Shown here: positions 8,629 to 17,769 of the stretch, in pieces
Position numbering within the stretch: position 1 is the stretch's first letter
Layout of the letters: each line of letters begins with the position of its first letter
Assembly: GCA_029931535.1 (NCBI GenBank)
Contig: JAQPZY010001692.1
Span: forward strand, 702,501-766,500
DNA length: 64,000 bases
Source of the DNA: Margaritifera margaritifera
Lineage: Eukaryota; Mollusca; Bivalvia; Unionida; Margaritiferidae
Direction: 5' to 3'
Made by a program: the position numbers and the translations under genes
The notes under the pieces: model-generated
Told to the model about the DNA's origin: nothing
Databases searched by the model: none
The model's input: only the letters and a program-made list of their open reading frames with translations

Positions 8629-9222
8629 ATGACAACCATTGAAAACCTACAGGAAGCCTGGGATGTGATGGTGGGAGTGGAGTCTCTGGTAGAAAGGATA
8701 GAGTGTTGTTGGAGATATCCAACCACTCTATCTTTTGTCTCAAACCAAGTAGCAGCCATTAAGAATGCCAGGAGTTTGATCCAACAAGTCATAGTGGAGG
8801 AAGCTATGAAGGCCACCTCGGAACAACAACCCTGTCGAGTAGGGCTTCTAAAGAAAGCCCTGGACTTAGTGGAAGGGGTGGAGAATTTTCTTAAGAAAGT
8901 CTCAGAAGATTTGTGGCTCTATCCACTACCAAGTGCAGCCAAACGGGAAGCCATAGCCCTACTGACAGCAAAGATTTTAGTGAAAGAAATTATGGAAAAG
9001 GAGGTGGCCAAAATTAAAAAAATTTGGGCAGAGGAAAGAATGGAAAGAATGGAAAAGAAGAAGAAACAAGAGTTTCATCGCCTGAATTTGTTTTGGATGA
9101 AAATCCAGGACAAGTTCAGGCAAATGGGAGATCCAAACTGGCTACCAGAGAAGAAGAAGAACAACAAAAAAAAATTTCACATCCCAGGTTTCCTCACTAA
9201 ATGTTGGAGAGGAAATAAATAA
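8629..9222 (+). CDS. 197 aa helical protein with internal duplication
   Basis: Intact ORF with ATG 45 bases below a TATA box. Two homologous alpha-helical repeats are visible: about residues 8-61 (EAWDVMVGVESLVERI and onward) and about 75-128 (KALDLVEGVENFLKKV and onward). They share an A-D-V-GVE-L start, a tyrosine-proline pair near the middle and an alanine-rich last helix. The remaining third is lysine-rich (KIKKIW, EKKKKQE, EKKKNNKKKK) with tryptophans, suggesting nucleic-acid or chromatin binding. No family recognised. The stop overlaps AATAAATAAA, a possible polyadenylation signal. A full histone-type stem-loop with CAAGAAAGA follows 27 bases later, so two alternative 3' ends could exist. 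Confidence 0.65.
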   Translation: MTTIENLQEAWDVMVGVESLVERIECCWRYPTTLSFVSNQVAAIKNARSLIQQVIVEEAMKATSEQQPCRVGLLKKALDLVEGVENFLKKVSEDLWLYPLPSAAKREAIALLTAKILVKEIMEKEVAKIKKIWAEERMERMEKKKKQEFHRLNLFWMKIQDKFRQMGDPNWLPEKKKNNKKKFHIPGFLTKCWRGNK

Positions 9223-9245
9223 AAGCTCTTCCTACCAAACAAAAC

Positions 9246-9283
9246 CAACGGTCCTTATCAGGACCACCCTTTTTCAAGAAAGA
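9246..9283 (+). terminator. Histone-type 3' stem-loop plus purine box
   Basis: CCAAC, stem GGTCCT (9250-9255), loop TATC, AGGACC (9260-9265), ACCC, then CAAGAAAGA (9275-9283) ten bases beyond the stem. The purine box is a perfect match to the histone downstream element. The sequence after it (TTAATTC) resembles the copy at 8,392, so the whole 3' block was probably duplicated along with promoter or gene. Confidence 0.85.
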
Positions 9284-9300
9284 TTAATTCTATTTCCCTC

Positions 9301-9406
9301 CCGTAATGTAGTAACGAAGACAACGTCTACTACTATCAAAAAACACCTCCCCACCCTCCACCCCTTTTTGATGGTAGTAGACGTTGTCTTCGTTACTACA
9401 TTACGG
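9301..9406. repeat. 42-bp near-perfect inverted repeat (hairpin)
   Basis: Arms 9301-9342 and 9365-9406 are complementary at 41 of 42 positions, with a 22-base C-rich loop. Extruded hairpins of this size are typical of viral termini or replication origins, or arise by fold-back replication error. It sits at the junction of elements A and B. Function not established. Confidence 0.9.
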
Positions 9407-9423
9407 TACGACTCCCGCTCGTA

Positions 9424-9537
9424 CCATGTTAAACTCCCGTAATACGCTCAAGTGCCCCCCTCCATGTTAAACTCCCGTAATACGCTCAAGTACCCCCCTC
9501 CATGTTAAACTCCCGTAATACGCTCAAGTGCCCCCTT
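9424..9537. repeat. Three tandem 38-bp repeats
   Basis: Units start at 9424, 9462 and 9500 (CCATGTTAAACTCCCGTAAT and so on), each ending in AAGT(A/G) and a C run, almost identical. They share CTCCCGTAAT with the outer end of the adjacent hairpin. They could be iterons of an origin or a terminal repeat of element A. A partial further unit follows to about 9,560. Confidence 0.9.
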
Positions 9538-9680
9538 TTACGCTCAACACCCCCCGTCTACTACTAACGATAAGTGCTCTAATGGAATTTGGGAGTGCTT
9601 GATGATGTTTAACTGGTTCGTTTTTTTGTGTTGCTGAAAAATCAATTACATCCATGCGAATCTATCTTTAATAGATTATT

Positions 9681-10176
9681 ATGAGTTTATATTGTGTTCG
9701 TTGTAGGAAGTTTACAAACACAAGTAAGCTGAAAACAATAATGACAAAGAATTCAAGGCGAGCATTAACAGGTACATGCACGGTATGTGGTACAGTCAAA
9801 TATAAGTTTATAAAACGTAATTTGCAAAAACGCGGTGGTGATATTACCGCGATGCTCAGTAAATTACCAGGTTGGGGGAAGTATCCTGGTGAGAAACACC
9901 TTCCTGGATATAATTATTGCGGTCCTGGCACACGACTTGATATTAGACTTGATGAAAAAAATCAACCACGACCAGGTGAATTTCCGATAAATGCAATTGA
10001 TCAAGCGTGTCACATTCATGACGTTGCTTATAAAAATCAAGATCTACAACAACGTCACATCGCAGACGTCAATTTAATTCACGCGTTAAAAAACATAAAA
10101 AAACAAAACCATGAAAGAGTCACTGGCTAACTGGTTGATAAGATCAGCAATGAAAGGTAAATTGGTGTTCGAGTAG
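9681..10176 (+). pseudogene. Zinc-ribbon / phospholipase A2-like virion protein
   Basis: The open frame runs 9681-10130 (149 aa). Residues 5-40 have a CX2C ... CX2C zinc ribbon (YCVRC, CTVCG). Residues about 69-130 resemble the PLA2 domain of parvovirus VP1 and adintovirus proteins: a calcium loop YCGPGTRLD and the catalytic pair in DQACHIHDVAY. PLA2 activity would help a virion leave the endosome. The C-terminus appears to shift frame in the A-rich stretch near 10,090-10,110: the alternative frame from ATG 10111 gives a short basic-hydrophobic helix (MKESLANWLI and after) ending at 10174-10176, as expected for the family. It lies just upstream of the integrase, eight bases away if that end is right. 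Confidence 0.75.
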
Positions 10177-10183
10177 ATCTATA

Positions 10184-11137
10184 ATGGAATCAATTTATTA
10201 TAGTCCAAGAGGATACTGGAAGGGTATAGCAGCAATAGCAGCAATAAGCAAACTCGCAAGTGCAGCAGGTGTTACAAATGGCGTTGCCGCAGATTGGTTG
10301 TCCAAACAAGCAGTATGGCAAATTTATTTACCTGGACCTAAAAAAATTCAGTACGGATGATTTAATGTTAGTACTCCAAATGAAGTTCATCAGGCGGATA
10401 TTTTGTTTTTACCTCATGACGGCACATACAAATACGCGTTAACGGTCGTTGATGTTGCGAGCAGATACAAAGAAGCAGAGCCGTTATCAACTAAAACAGC
10501 AGCTGAAGTTATAAAAACATTCAAAAAGATTTACTCGCGTGGACCTTTACGATGGCCACAATTGTTACAAGTTGACCCAGGAAAAGAATTTCATGGTGTA
10601 GTATCATCGACGATGAAGCAACATAATGTCAAAATTAGACGCAGCCACGTCGCAATACATCGTGATCAGGCAATTGTAGAACGATGTAATCGAACGCTTG
10701 CTGAGCGACTGTTTGGATATCAATATGCAAAGGAATTACTTTCTACTGATACTCGGTCGCGTGAATGGGTTGCAAGATTACCAGATGTGATAGCCGCGCT
10801 AAACAATGAAGTCACTCGTGGAATTGCTATGAAACCCGTCAATGCAGTCACAAAAAAGTTTATCGATCCTCTTCTACAAAAACCACTACGTAACGTCAAG
10901 TTACTCGGTAACGTCACGGTCAGATATTTATATGAACCTGGTGAACTTGAAGGTGGTAAAAAAAGAGCAACCGATCCTATATGGAGTGTAACCACACATA
11001 GAATTTCCAACGTGGTAAGGTCAACAGGTAGGCCTGCAATCTACAAACTAGAAGGAGCTCCTAATCGTGGATTTGTCCGTGAACAATTACTTGTAATTCC
11101 TGAAGATACACAATTACCACCAGCGTGGATTCGCTGA
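10184..11137 (+). pseudogene. Retroviral-type (DDE) integrase of element B
   Basis: About 317 codons from ATG 10184, interrupted by one in-frame TGA at 10358-10360. The N-terminal part (YYSPRGYWKG, about residues 5-14) and NEVHQADILFLPHDG just after the stop are hallmarks of Polinton/adintovirus integrases. The catalytic triad is visible: D in TVVDVASR, D in LQVDPGKEFHG and E in AIVERCNRTL, spaced as in rve-family enzymes. A C-terminal chromo/SH3-like part follows (about residues 210-317). The enzyme would have inserted the element and set its target duplication. Its 3' end overlaps the antisense frame of the HNH remnant, so the plus and minus blocks converge here. Confidence 0.9.
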
Positions 11138-11608
11138 CCTCTGTTACATTCAAGGCATGTCAACATTACATTTCCACGTATATGGCCTAAAGTATTATTA
11201 ATTCGATCCACGGTAAATTGTCGTGAGTCACCATGAAAATATTGCCAGAGCATTACTGCGTTACATTTACGACAATGATTGTTTTGCTGCTGTTTTAACA
11301 TCATGACATCGTTCATATTAAGATCAAATTTGCGTCTCGTTGTTTCATTTCTCTGGCAAGTCAATGAGTCGGAGTTAACACTACTATATCTGAGTAATTT
11401 TGAATAATTCAATAACACGTGTTGTTTTACCAGAACCACAAGGGCCATTAAGATATACAGTTTTTTGTCTGGATATGGGATCATGAACTGATGGTGCCGT
11501 TGAAGTCAAATATTCATTTACATTCTTGTAATATTTCGCGTCAGGTTTATAATCTGCGTATTTCGAATAATGGTGGAACTGTTCGTTTTTATCCTCCATG
11601 AGCCCCAA
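11041..11608 (-). pseudogene. Helicase Walker-A and HNH nuclease remnants (polymerase C-terminus)
   Basis: Two pieces in different frames. Stretch 11608-11384 carries a Walker A loop, YLNGPCGSGKTTRVIELF, and ends at a stop. Stretch 11484-11041 carries an HNH nuclease: HCRKCNAVMLW, then FTVDRINNTLGHIRGNV and CLECNRG, with paired cysteines and the central histidine. In a subset of Polinton-like elements a superfamily-1-type helicase and an HNH domain follow the polymerase in one long protein. The order, strand and flanking residues here fit that, with nearly the whole helicase core deleted between Walker A and HNH. The last about 30 codons are antisense to the integrase and may not be genuine. 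Alternative: separate small genes. Confidence 0.65.
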
Positions 11609-11679
11609 GCTTCACCACATCTACATACATCTACAAGTAGATGTGTACATGCATGTTCATGAACAATCGCACACATAAG

Positions 11680-13829
11680 TTATACTTTGTCTCTGAACTG
11701 CGAGCTAATATAAAATGAATCCGTTGCAACTCTGACAGCATCTTTGGAAAATTGAGTTATCATCGATAACAGGTTTATTGAAACATAAGCTAACATTGAA
11801 GATCTCAGATGAGTAAATTGTGGAGAATTACCATCATTGTAATAAACAATTGTACCTAGTTCAGATCCGTCTGGTAGTCTTGCTGTGTCTGTGGATATAA
11901 ATGTTCCTTTGTTTATCGTGTCATTAGTTATAAAATCTAGTTCAGCAGGATCAATGATCAATCGTGTACAACATCGTTTACCACCAGATGCGGCACCGTG
12001 TGTAAATTTACCGATAATCTTTCGTCCAATATCTTTAGCAAATGAATTTTCTTTTTTGTCTACATCCACATGTGTATCCGCGAGCGGATGAGGCAACCAA
12101 ATACCTTTTTGTGGTTTGTATGAAATTATTGCTTCGGTGACTGTCAGGTGTATCAATATCTGCGCATCGAGCATGTATCTCAGTAACACTATGGGGGCCC
12201 AACCACGTTCAACAAAATGACTACCAAACCAATTAGGGACAATCGGATGAACGTTTGTGTCAAATTCAAATGATTTGATCAGAGTAAATCCAGTCAAATC
12301 AATGTCAGGTAATTCGTCGTTTATAGCAACTCTGGTCATTTCATGTGTTGGATGACCAAATCGTGAGAAATAACAATTACATGAACCACGTCCAAGAAAA
12401 CTTCCAGGATAATATGCAACCATGTCTACGGAAATAACGTTGTTGTGATCATACATTGTGTTCCACAGCCCCCCCCCCCCCCATGCCTATATTCGATACA
12501 AGAATGCTGAACATCCGAGAGAAACTCTGTCGGGGTTGGATGCCATGAGTTCTTCTGTTGAGCAAAATGAGCAACGATAGATGGTACAGTAAAACATCTA
12601 ACCAGTAATTCGTTAACAAATATGTTTTCAGTGAAATATATTTCATCAATGTTGTCAGAGACAGTGTCATCGACGAATCTGTTTTCAACAGATTCATTCA
12701 CGTATTTTAATGCAACTTGTTTCATCTCAGTGTGTAGATGTTGTGTACGATAAATTACTCCAGATGGTAATACAAACTGATCAAATTGCTGATTTTCATC
12801 ACTTTGAAATAACCATACTGAGATAGGATCGGTCTTACTTATATCATAAATGTTTTCCATGATATCACCGTTGTAAATTTGGACACTTCTGCTCCGGGGG
12901 AACTTTTTTATTCCGTCGGTCCATGCATGCTTGTTGTGATAAATTATAATTATTGGAGCCAGTCCATTTGATCTGTATTTACCTGAATCATATAAAATCT
13001 CATCAGTGATCGCGAAATATTTTATTGGAAATTTTAGTTTCTTTTCTAACACGGCAATATCGGATATCCGTGCTCCTTCATCAATAAGACCCAAGTTCCA
13101 TTTGTTTATTGTCTCTAATCGCTTATCTGTTAATCTTGCTCCTCGTAGCGTGTTCTTAAAATGCTCTATTACTCGCTGGGCTGCACAATTTATGATAATA
13201 TCACGTGAATCTACCAAAGGTAGATTAAGGTATATCTTTGATTCTGCGACACGCATTTGCGCCAGCGCATTAATATCGGGTTTGTTTAACTTATAAATTC
13301 CATAAATAACTGACGTCGCTGGATATGACCTAACATAGTACAATCTGTCTATGCCTGTCAATGTTCCTGGTCTGGTATGTTTGTCTAGCGTGACAATACT
13401 ACCATTGAAACTGCTTGCAGTTTTCGAAGATTTACGAACAGGATCGCGTTTATCCAGGATAATCAAAACATCATCACCATATTCATCAACACGATTGACT
13501 ATAAATTTAATTTTAATGTAATATTGTGAATCCCTGCTTGATAGACCGTCGTTGACAGATCTACTGTGGACCGTTTTACGGTCCGTTGACGAAATATAGT
13601 TAATGATTGTCGCTGCTCGTTTGTCATCAATCGTTAAATCGATCGCGACCGAGTTATACTCGGTTGACGGTAGATTCACTCGAAATGTTGACCAAACATA
13701 TGCCGCGCCGTCCTCGAGAAACTGATTTTTTGCCTCGGTGATGAAATTATGTAATCGTTGAAATATTTCGTCGATTGATTCATCAATGGACGATTGATTA
13801 GGATCTGGATCGATCTTTAAAAGATTCAA
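11680..13829 (-). pseudogene. Protein-primed family B DNA polymerase, element B
   Basis: Two frames joined across a 14-base C run (12469-12482). The upstream frame (13829-12426) holds the N-terminal and exonuclease half; the downstream frame (12456-11680) has palm motifs: DMVAYYPGSF (motif A, aspartate then YPGS), GRKIIGKFTHG (motif B) and VATDSFY (motif C). The lineage is far from the element A polymerase: a different motif A and no cysteine-rich N-terminal region. No ATG opens the upstream frame; it is readable back to about 13,885, so the start is lost or lies across another shift. The frame stops soon after motif C, and about 70 bases later the Walker-A/HNH remnants begin. It replicated the element, with a terminal protein as primer in related systems. 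Confidence 0.85.
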
Positions 13830-13982
13830 TAACCTATTTATCGACCTGGATCTTTCTTCGGGGGTTCCATCGAGATCTTGTTTCCAACATTATATTTTAA
13901 ACGAATATATATCTAATTAGAAAAAAAATTAAAATATAATATAATGATATAGAGAGCGAAAAATAACTGTAAATGGTTGATG

Positions 13983-14262
13983 ATGAGATCAGCAATTCCA
14001 TGTGGAAAACCCTGTTACTATGAGTTTTGTGGTCATCACATGCAAAGTGTGCGTCGAGGAAGTCGAGGACCAAAACCTTGCATAAAATGTCACGTTGGTG
14101 TACGAAGCCAAACTGAGCTTTGTGTCAAATGCGGGGGGGGGGGGGGGGGGATATAGAGATTTAAAGCTATACTTTAGCAAAAAATCTCAGTGTGTTTCTT
14201 TAGACTCCGCGAAGGATTATCTTGACGCGATCAACACCGGAGTAATCAAATCACGATCCTGA
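13983..14262 (+). pseudogene. Small Cys-rich zinc protein split by a G18 run
   Basis: ATG 13983 opens a frame with three cysteine pairs (CGKPC, CIKC, CVKC) plus histidines, likely two small zinc-binding modules. It then runs into 18 guanines (14133-14150) and stops at 14154-14156. A second frame resumes immediately after the run (YRDLKLYFSKKSQC and on) and ends at TGA 14260-14262, giving a sensible C-terminus. The run has therefore expanded or been misread inside a glycine codon stretch. It is the only plus-strand gene within the minus-strand block. A regulatory or DNA-binding role is plausible; family not recognised. Confidence 0.55.
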
Positions 14263-14306
14263 CAGAGCATACTCTGTTCATCACAATCGAGTTATACTCG
14301 ATCACG

Positions 14307-14756
14307 TCAACTGAAAATAATCAACGTTAGTATCTCAATGAAAGATTTTACTTGACTGAATTTTATCATACAAACAGCATCATTGTTAACCCATTTGTAC
14401 GGATTTGACGGTATAAAATCCGAGAGTGGTTTATAAAAAACATATATATCCGACGATAGTGTAGTTTTCGTAGATCGTTGTTGAATACGAAAAATATCAG
14501 GAATTGTTATTTCTTTTACCACACTTTTAGTGCTGCCTACACTGCTGAAATAATCTTTTGTATTATATTTAGGTTTATACCTGGTATCAAGTTCGTAATA
14601 ATCCTCATTACCCTCCTCGTCCTCCAACACATGATAATAATAATGTGCTTTGACAATCAGTGGATTTGTACACAAATCTGGATTTGCACACAAAATTCTA
14701 TTACGGTATTTTTTATGCACGTGATAAAAAACTTCGATTTTAAATTCTCTGTCCAT
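14307..14756 (-). CDS. Hypothetical protein of element B, 149 aa
   Basis: Intact ORF from ATG 14756. Starts MDREFKIEVFYHVHKKYRNR; tyrosine/acidic-rich (EDEEGNEDYYELD in the middle) with a hydrophobic end. No motif recognised. It lies between the Cys-rich gene and the penton-like gene. Being uninterrupted amid broken neighbours, it may have been under selection or simply be short enough to escape. Confidence 0.5.
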   Translation of the reverse strand: MDREFKIEVFYHVHKKYRNRILCANPDLCTNPLIVKAHYYYHVLEDEEGNEDYYELDTRYKPKYNTKDYFSSVGSTKSVVKEITIPDIFRIQQRSTKTTLSSDIYVFYKPLSDFIPSNPYKWVNNDAVCMIKFSQVKSFIEILTLIIFS

Positions 14757-14762
14757 TATAAT

Positions 14763-14934
14763 CGAAACGAATATTTAATTGATATTAAGGACGAATCTGG
14801 AATCGGTTAAAATCGATTTGGATCGTTAATCGTCCTATGTCAACGGTAATTGATCGCAGATCAATCGGGTCTATCACGGCAACTGTCCATCATCACAATC
14901 GCGTTATACTCGATCAAGGACGGTCTCGATCAAT
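14763..14934. other. Spacer rich in GATC/ATCG motifs
   Basis: No ORF of note. Many short CGAT/ATCG and GATC words occur, with several small inverted copies. The same words recur in other spacers of element B (14,270-14,300). Confidence 0.4.
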
Positions 14935-15207
14935 CTACGATCGATCGCGGACATACAAACTCATCGTTAGTTCTTCCCCGCGTGTGTCCAACAAATGTCC
15001 ATCTTGATCCACCAATAAAAATTTCATTCGATACAAATGCGGGTTGTGACATTGCAGATAAACCGGGTTGACCGGTACTGACACAATCAACGAGCCAGGA
15101 GGTACTTCCGGAGAGAAGCTATAAAGAATATACCCACGCGACGCTGTTTGAGATATCCTGGGATTTGAATTATAACTTCCGTCGATGGCATCACACACAA
15201 GATTCAC
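14935..15207 (-). pseudogene. Penton-like virion protein, C-terminal piece
   Basis: About 90 codons ending VDQDGHLLDTRGEELTMSLY. Segments CDAIDGSY, YSFSPEVPPG and RGEELTM are typical of the C-terminal strand of the penton/structural protein family seen in Polintons and adintoviruses. The matching N-terminal piece lies at 15,754-16,302 on the same strand, with about 500 bases of other coding-like sequence between. The start used is not a natural one: the frame shifts near 15,210. Role: vertex or minor capsid protein, by family resemblance. Confidence 0.6.
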
Positions 15208-15239
15208 ACACTGATCGTTGACGTAATATTGACTACACC

Positions 15240-15740
15240 CGGTGATACGTGTCGTCCAGATCCGTCCGCTGCGTTATTATGTCGAGAGTAAATGAATCAT
15301 ATATTTTTTTCCACGCGTCAACGATTTTCGGAAAGTATTCATTGATGACATTGTTGATATTGTTTTTCTTTCCATCGATATCAATCCAGGTCGGTGATCA
15401 CATGGTTTAGATGCTGTATCGTAGCAATAATTTTTTGCTGGTAATCGATAGATCTATGTATATATTCAGATTCATCTGCGTACTTTATGAATAAAACTGA
15501 TAGATCACTTAATTTCGACCTATACTCGCTATTCATTTCATTAATGAAATCTTCAATGGAAATAATGTCATCAGTATGCAAATCATCGAAATGAGGGGCA
15601 TCAGGAAACGTCAGATCCTCATTTATGAGTAACTTGTCACCGGAATCATTTAATCTTAAGTCTATGATCAGTGGAGCTTCCCATAACAACATTCTTCGGT
15701 AACCTGGTTTTTCTATAAACACATTGACGTTGTCATTGAC
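15240..15740 (-). pseudogene. Unknown acidic coding segment between penton pieces
   Basis: The main open frame is 15722-15381 (start MFIEKPGYRRMLLWEAPL). It also reads upstream of that ATG, to about 15,790, in the same frame, and a different frame continues below 15,381 (NVINEYFPKIVDAWKKI). The composition is acidic and helical, and two shifts at least are needed. No family recognised. It may be a domain inserted in the penton-like protein or a separate gene whose neighbours have merged. Confidence 0.4.
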
Positions 15741-15753
15741 AACGGTTTCATAA

Positions 15754-16302
15754 TCAGATCTCTGTGGTTGTCGTATCTGTATACCCCGGTCGTATTTCAG
15801 GCCATCCTAATACGGTTCTGATCGACGACTGATATATGTCAACGAAGTAATTTTCATCAGTGATTTCGATGACCGCTCCAAGTGTTGGTTCGTCCACGGT
15901 GATCTCAATTTTTGAATCTGTCCCTGTGATTGCTTTGATTCGCCGCTGAAATTCTTCGTTGATTTGTTCGATTTGATAACTTCCCGTGGGAATACTAACA
16001 ACATTCCAGTCTGGGTCATCAGTCCCCTCCCGGTTTTTATATGCGAATACCAGTGAATTATTGGCTGGCAATCCTCCAATTGGTTTTGATCTGATGTTTG
16101 GCCAACTGTACACTCGTAATTGTGCCATTGCAATCTCTAGTCGTCGTCCTGGGACCGCTATCGGACTAGGAAGAATAATATCAAATTCAGGCTTGGTTGA
16201 TGACGCTGATATCATCGAGGTTGTGCTCGGTGTTAACAATCGATTTGTTTCGATTAATGTATCGATGATAGTTTCAAGTTTGCTGACGACTCGATCATTC
16301 AT
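15754..16302 (-). CDS. Penton-like virion protein, N-terminal piece
   Basis: 182 aa ORF from ATG 16302. After a linker rich in serine and threonine it has FDIILPSPIAVPGRRLEIAM (about residues 40-59) and SIPTGSYQIEQINEEFQRRI (about 103-122), then DIYQSSIRTVLGW. The GSY-I-IN signature and the following LGW are recurrent in structural proteins of Polinton-like elements and occur in the strand-rich half of the penton-type jelly roll. The ORF ends in a threonine run, where the frame shifts into the next segment. Listed as CDS because it is open, but the full protein is broken. Confidence 0.6.
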   Translation of the reverse strand: MNDRVVSKLETIIDTLIETNRLLTPSTTSMISASSTKPEFDIILPSPIAVPGRRLEIAMAQLRVYSWPNIRSKPIGGLPANNSLVFAYKNREGTDDPDWNVVSIPTGSYQIEQINEEFQRRIKAITGTDSKIEITVDEPTLGAVIEITDENYFVDIYQSSIRTVLGWPEIRPGYTDTTTTEI

Positions 16303-16345
16303 TATAATACTTGGTCAGATTTGTATTCAAATTTGGTATTCAAAT

Positions 16346-16930
16346 TTAGTCTGATATTGTAAACAGTGAATCTGTTGTAAACAGATTTGTGTAAATGTTG
16401 CTGATCTCAGTAAATTCATCATCGGATATAACACCGTCGTTTAAACTCGCTGATATTAATTCGGATATTTTTGTGTATGCGTGTGCGTGGTTTGATAGCA
16501 TCTTTTCATACAAATGTAATTTAGTGGTCGCATACGTGGACAACCTCTTCATAATAATGTTAAATATACCAACATTACCTATGAAAACAATGACACCTAC
16601 TCCAATGATCAGTGATATAATATATGTGGCTTATAATGTACCAATTAGTGTCACTGTTCCAGTGGAGATGGCATTTACCACGTAAATAATATTATCAATG
16701 GTAATTATACGTCTCTGATATTTTTTTTGTTTGTTTTGATATTTTTCAACGAGATTTTTTAACGATTGCTGCCATGATCGCACCTGTTTATATCTGTATG
16801 ATTGAGTGATCGCACAGAGGCGTTGAAGATCATCAACATTTTCACACATTTTATTTATTCTGTCTCGGTTTAAATCACGTTGACCGTTCGTTGACGTTAT
16901 GCTGACGTGATAAATTCCAAATACCACCAA
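16346..16930 (-). pseudogene. Coiled-coil/hydrophobic virion-associated protein
   Basis: One frame from 16930 to 16346 with a single in-frame TAA at 16631-16633. The N-terminal half is coiled coil (KNLVEKYQNKQKKYQRR), followed by two hydrophobic stretches (VVNAISTGTVTLIG, then a glycine/valine/isoleucine segment after the stop). A C-terminal helix pair follows with ISELISASLNDGVISDDEF, a pattern seen next to fibre genes in related elements. Role probably structural, perhaps spike stalk or membrane contact; function not known. Confidence 0.55.
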
Positions 16931-17739
16931 TACGTAGCTGATGCTATTGTTGTATCTTCTGGATTCAATCTGAATAAAATATCTTCGTCTTTAGTGAACA
17001 CAATTGATATAGTTCCGGGAGAATCTACACTACCCCATGCATGTATCATAAATTTTACGTCAGAGATCACTGAGAACATGTACATGCCAGCGATTTTTGC
17101 ACGATGTATGATATTTTTTTTTATCTCTTTCCCATTTTAATGCTGATCCAGAATCTACCGTATATACACGATTCTTAATTTTGGTATCAACCTCAGCTAG
17201 AGTAATGGGAACGGCTCGCGGTTTTCCAAAAGAAATCCTCAGTGAGTTTATTTATGGTTCTACGAAACCCGGCAAACGTATCTACGTGAGTATTATAATC
17301 AGTTCGCAGCGCATCTACGTATTTTTTTGTTGCGGCGTTATCATCTGATTGGTTCTTTTAGAGAAACAATTTGATTTTCATTCATGTTGAGATCACCAGT
17401 CATTGTGTCGCCGGTTTTAACAACACGTTTGTTGATCTCTGAATCTATCTTTGATAGATTAAAAATTGATACGTTTGAGTCTTTGATTGCTCCGTTACTT
17501 GTGAACACAGGTATATTGTTTTCGACGGCATTGGCAACTCGCAGGACAATATCAGTCAACGGAATGTTACTTGTTGCTAACCGCGGTTGTTGATCTTGAA
17601 AAATAACAACTTCATTGGGATGGATCCCGTTGAGATCAACAAGTTCATCAAACTCATTCTTGGTTACGTATTTTGACAAATCCGTGGACATGTCAGTGAC
17701 ATGTTTAGATACACGAGGTCTTCCATAAATATCAACCAT
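16897..17739 (-). pseudogene. Fibre-like trimeric spike protein
   Basis: The first frame (17739-17341) has YVTKNEFDELVD, a beta-spiral-like middle and VKTGDTMTGDLNMNENQIVS, the GDLNMNxxxI shaft motif also found in phage and viral tail fibres. A one-base shift at about 17,345 leads into a frame with NAATKKYVDALRTDYNTHVD, the usual companion of that motif. A third frame (17085-16897) holds a beta-rich C-terminal part (IHAWGSVDSPGTISIVF) that would be the receptor-facing head. At least two frameshifts. The role in host-cell attachment is inferred from architecture only. Confidence 0.6.
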
Positions 17740-17769
17740 TTATTTTACTAGTGTGATCAACTTTCAAAT

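Larger units (their letters stand above)
1..9545. mobile_element. Endogenous DNA-virus-like element A (partial)
   Basis: Compact block of intron-less genes: F-box-like, two BIR genes, family B polymerase, CCHC knuckle protein and four small proteins, with TATA promoters and inter-gene gaps of 0 to 9 bases. This density is viral, unlike the host sequence to the right. The polymerase belongs to the protein-primed class of Polintons, adintoviruses and relatives. No integrase, capsid or protease is seen in this block, so either they lie left of base 1 or the element belongs to another lineage. The right limit is set at the end of the 38-bp tandem repeats, by inference. The polymerase and one BIR gene are broken, so the copy is endogenous and decaying. 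Family placement is uncertain. Confidence 0.7.

Noticed and set aside
8084..9222. True histone genes
   Set aside because: Despite histone-type 3' ends, the proteins show no histone-fold pattern; only the flanking signals resemble histone genes.
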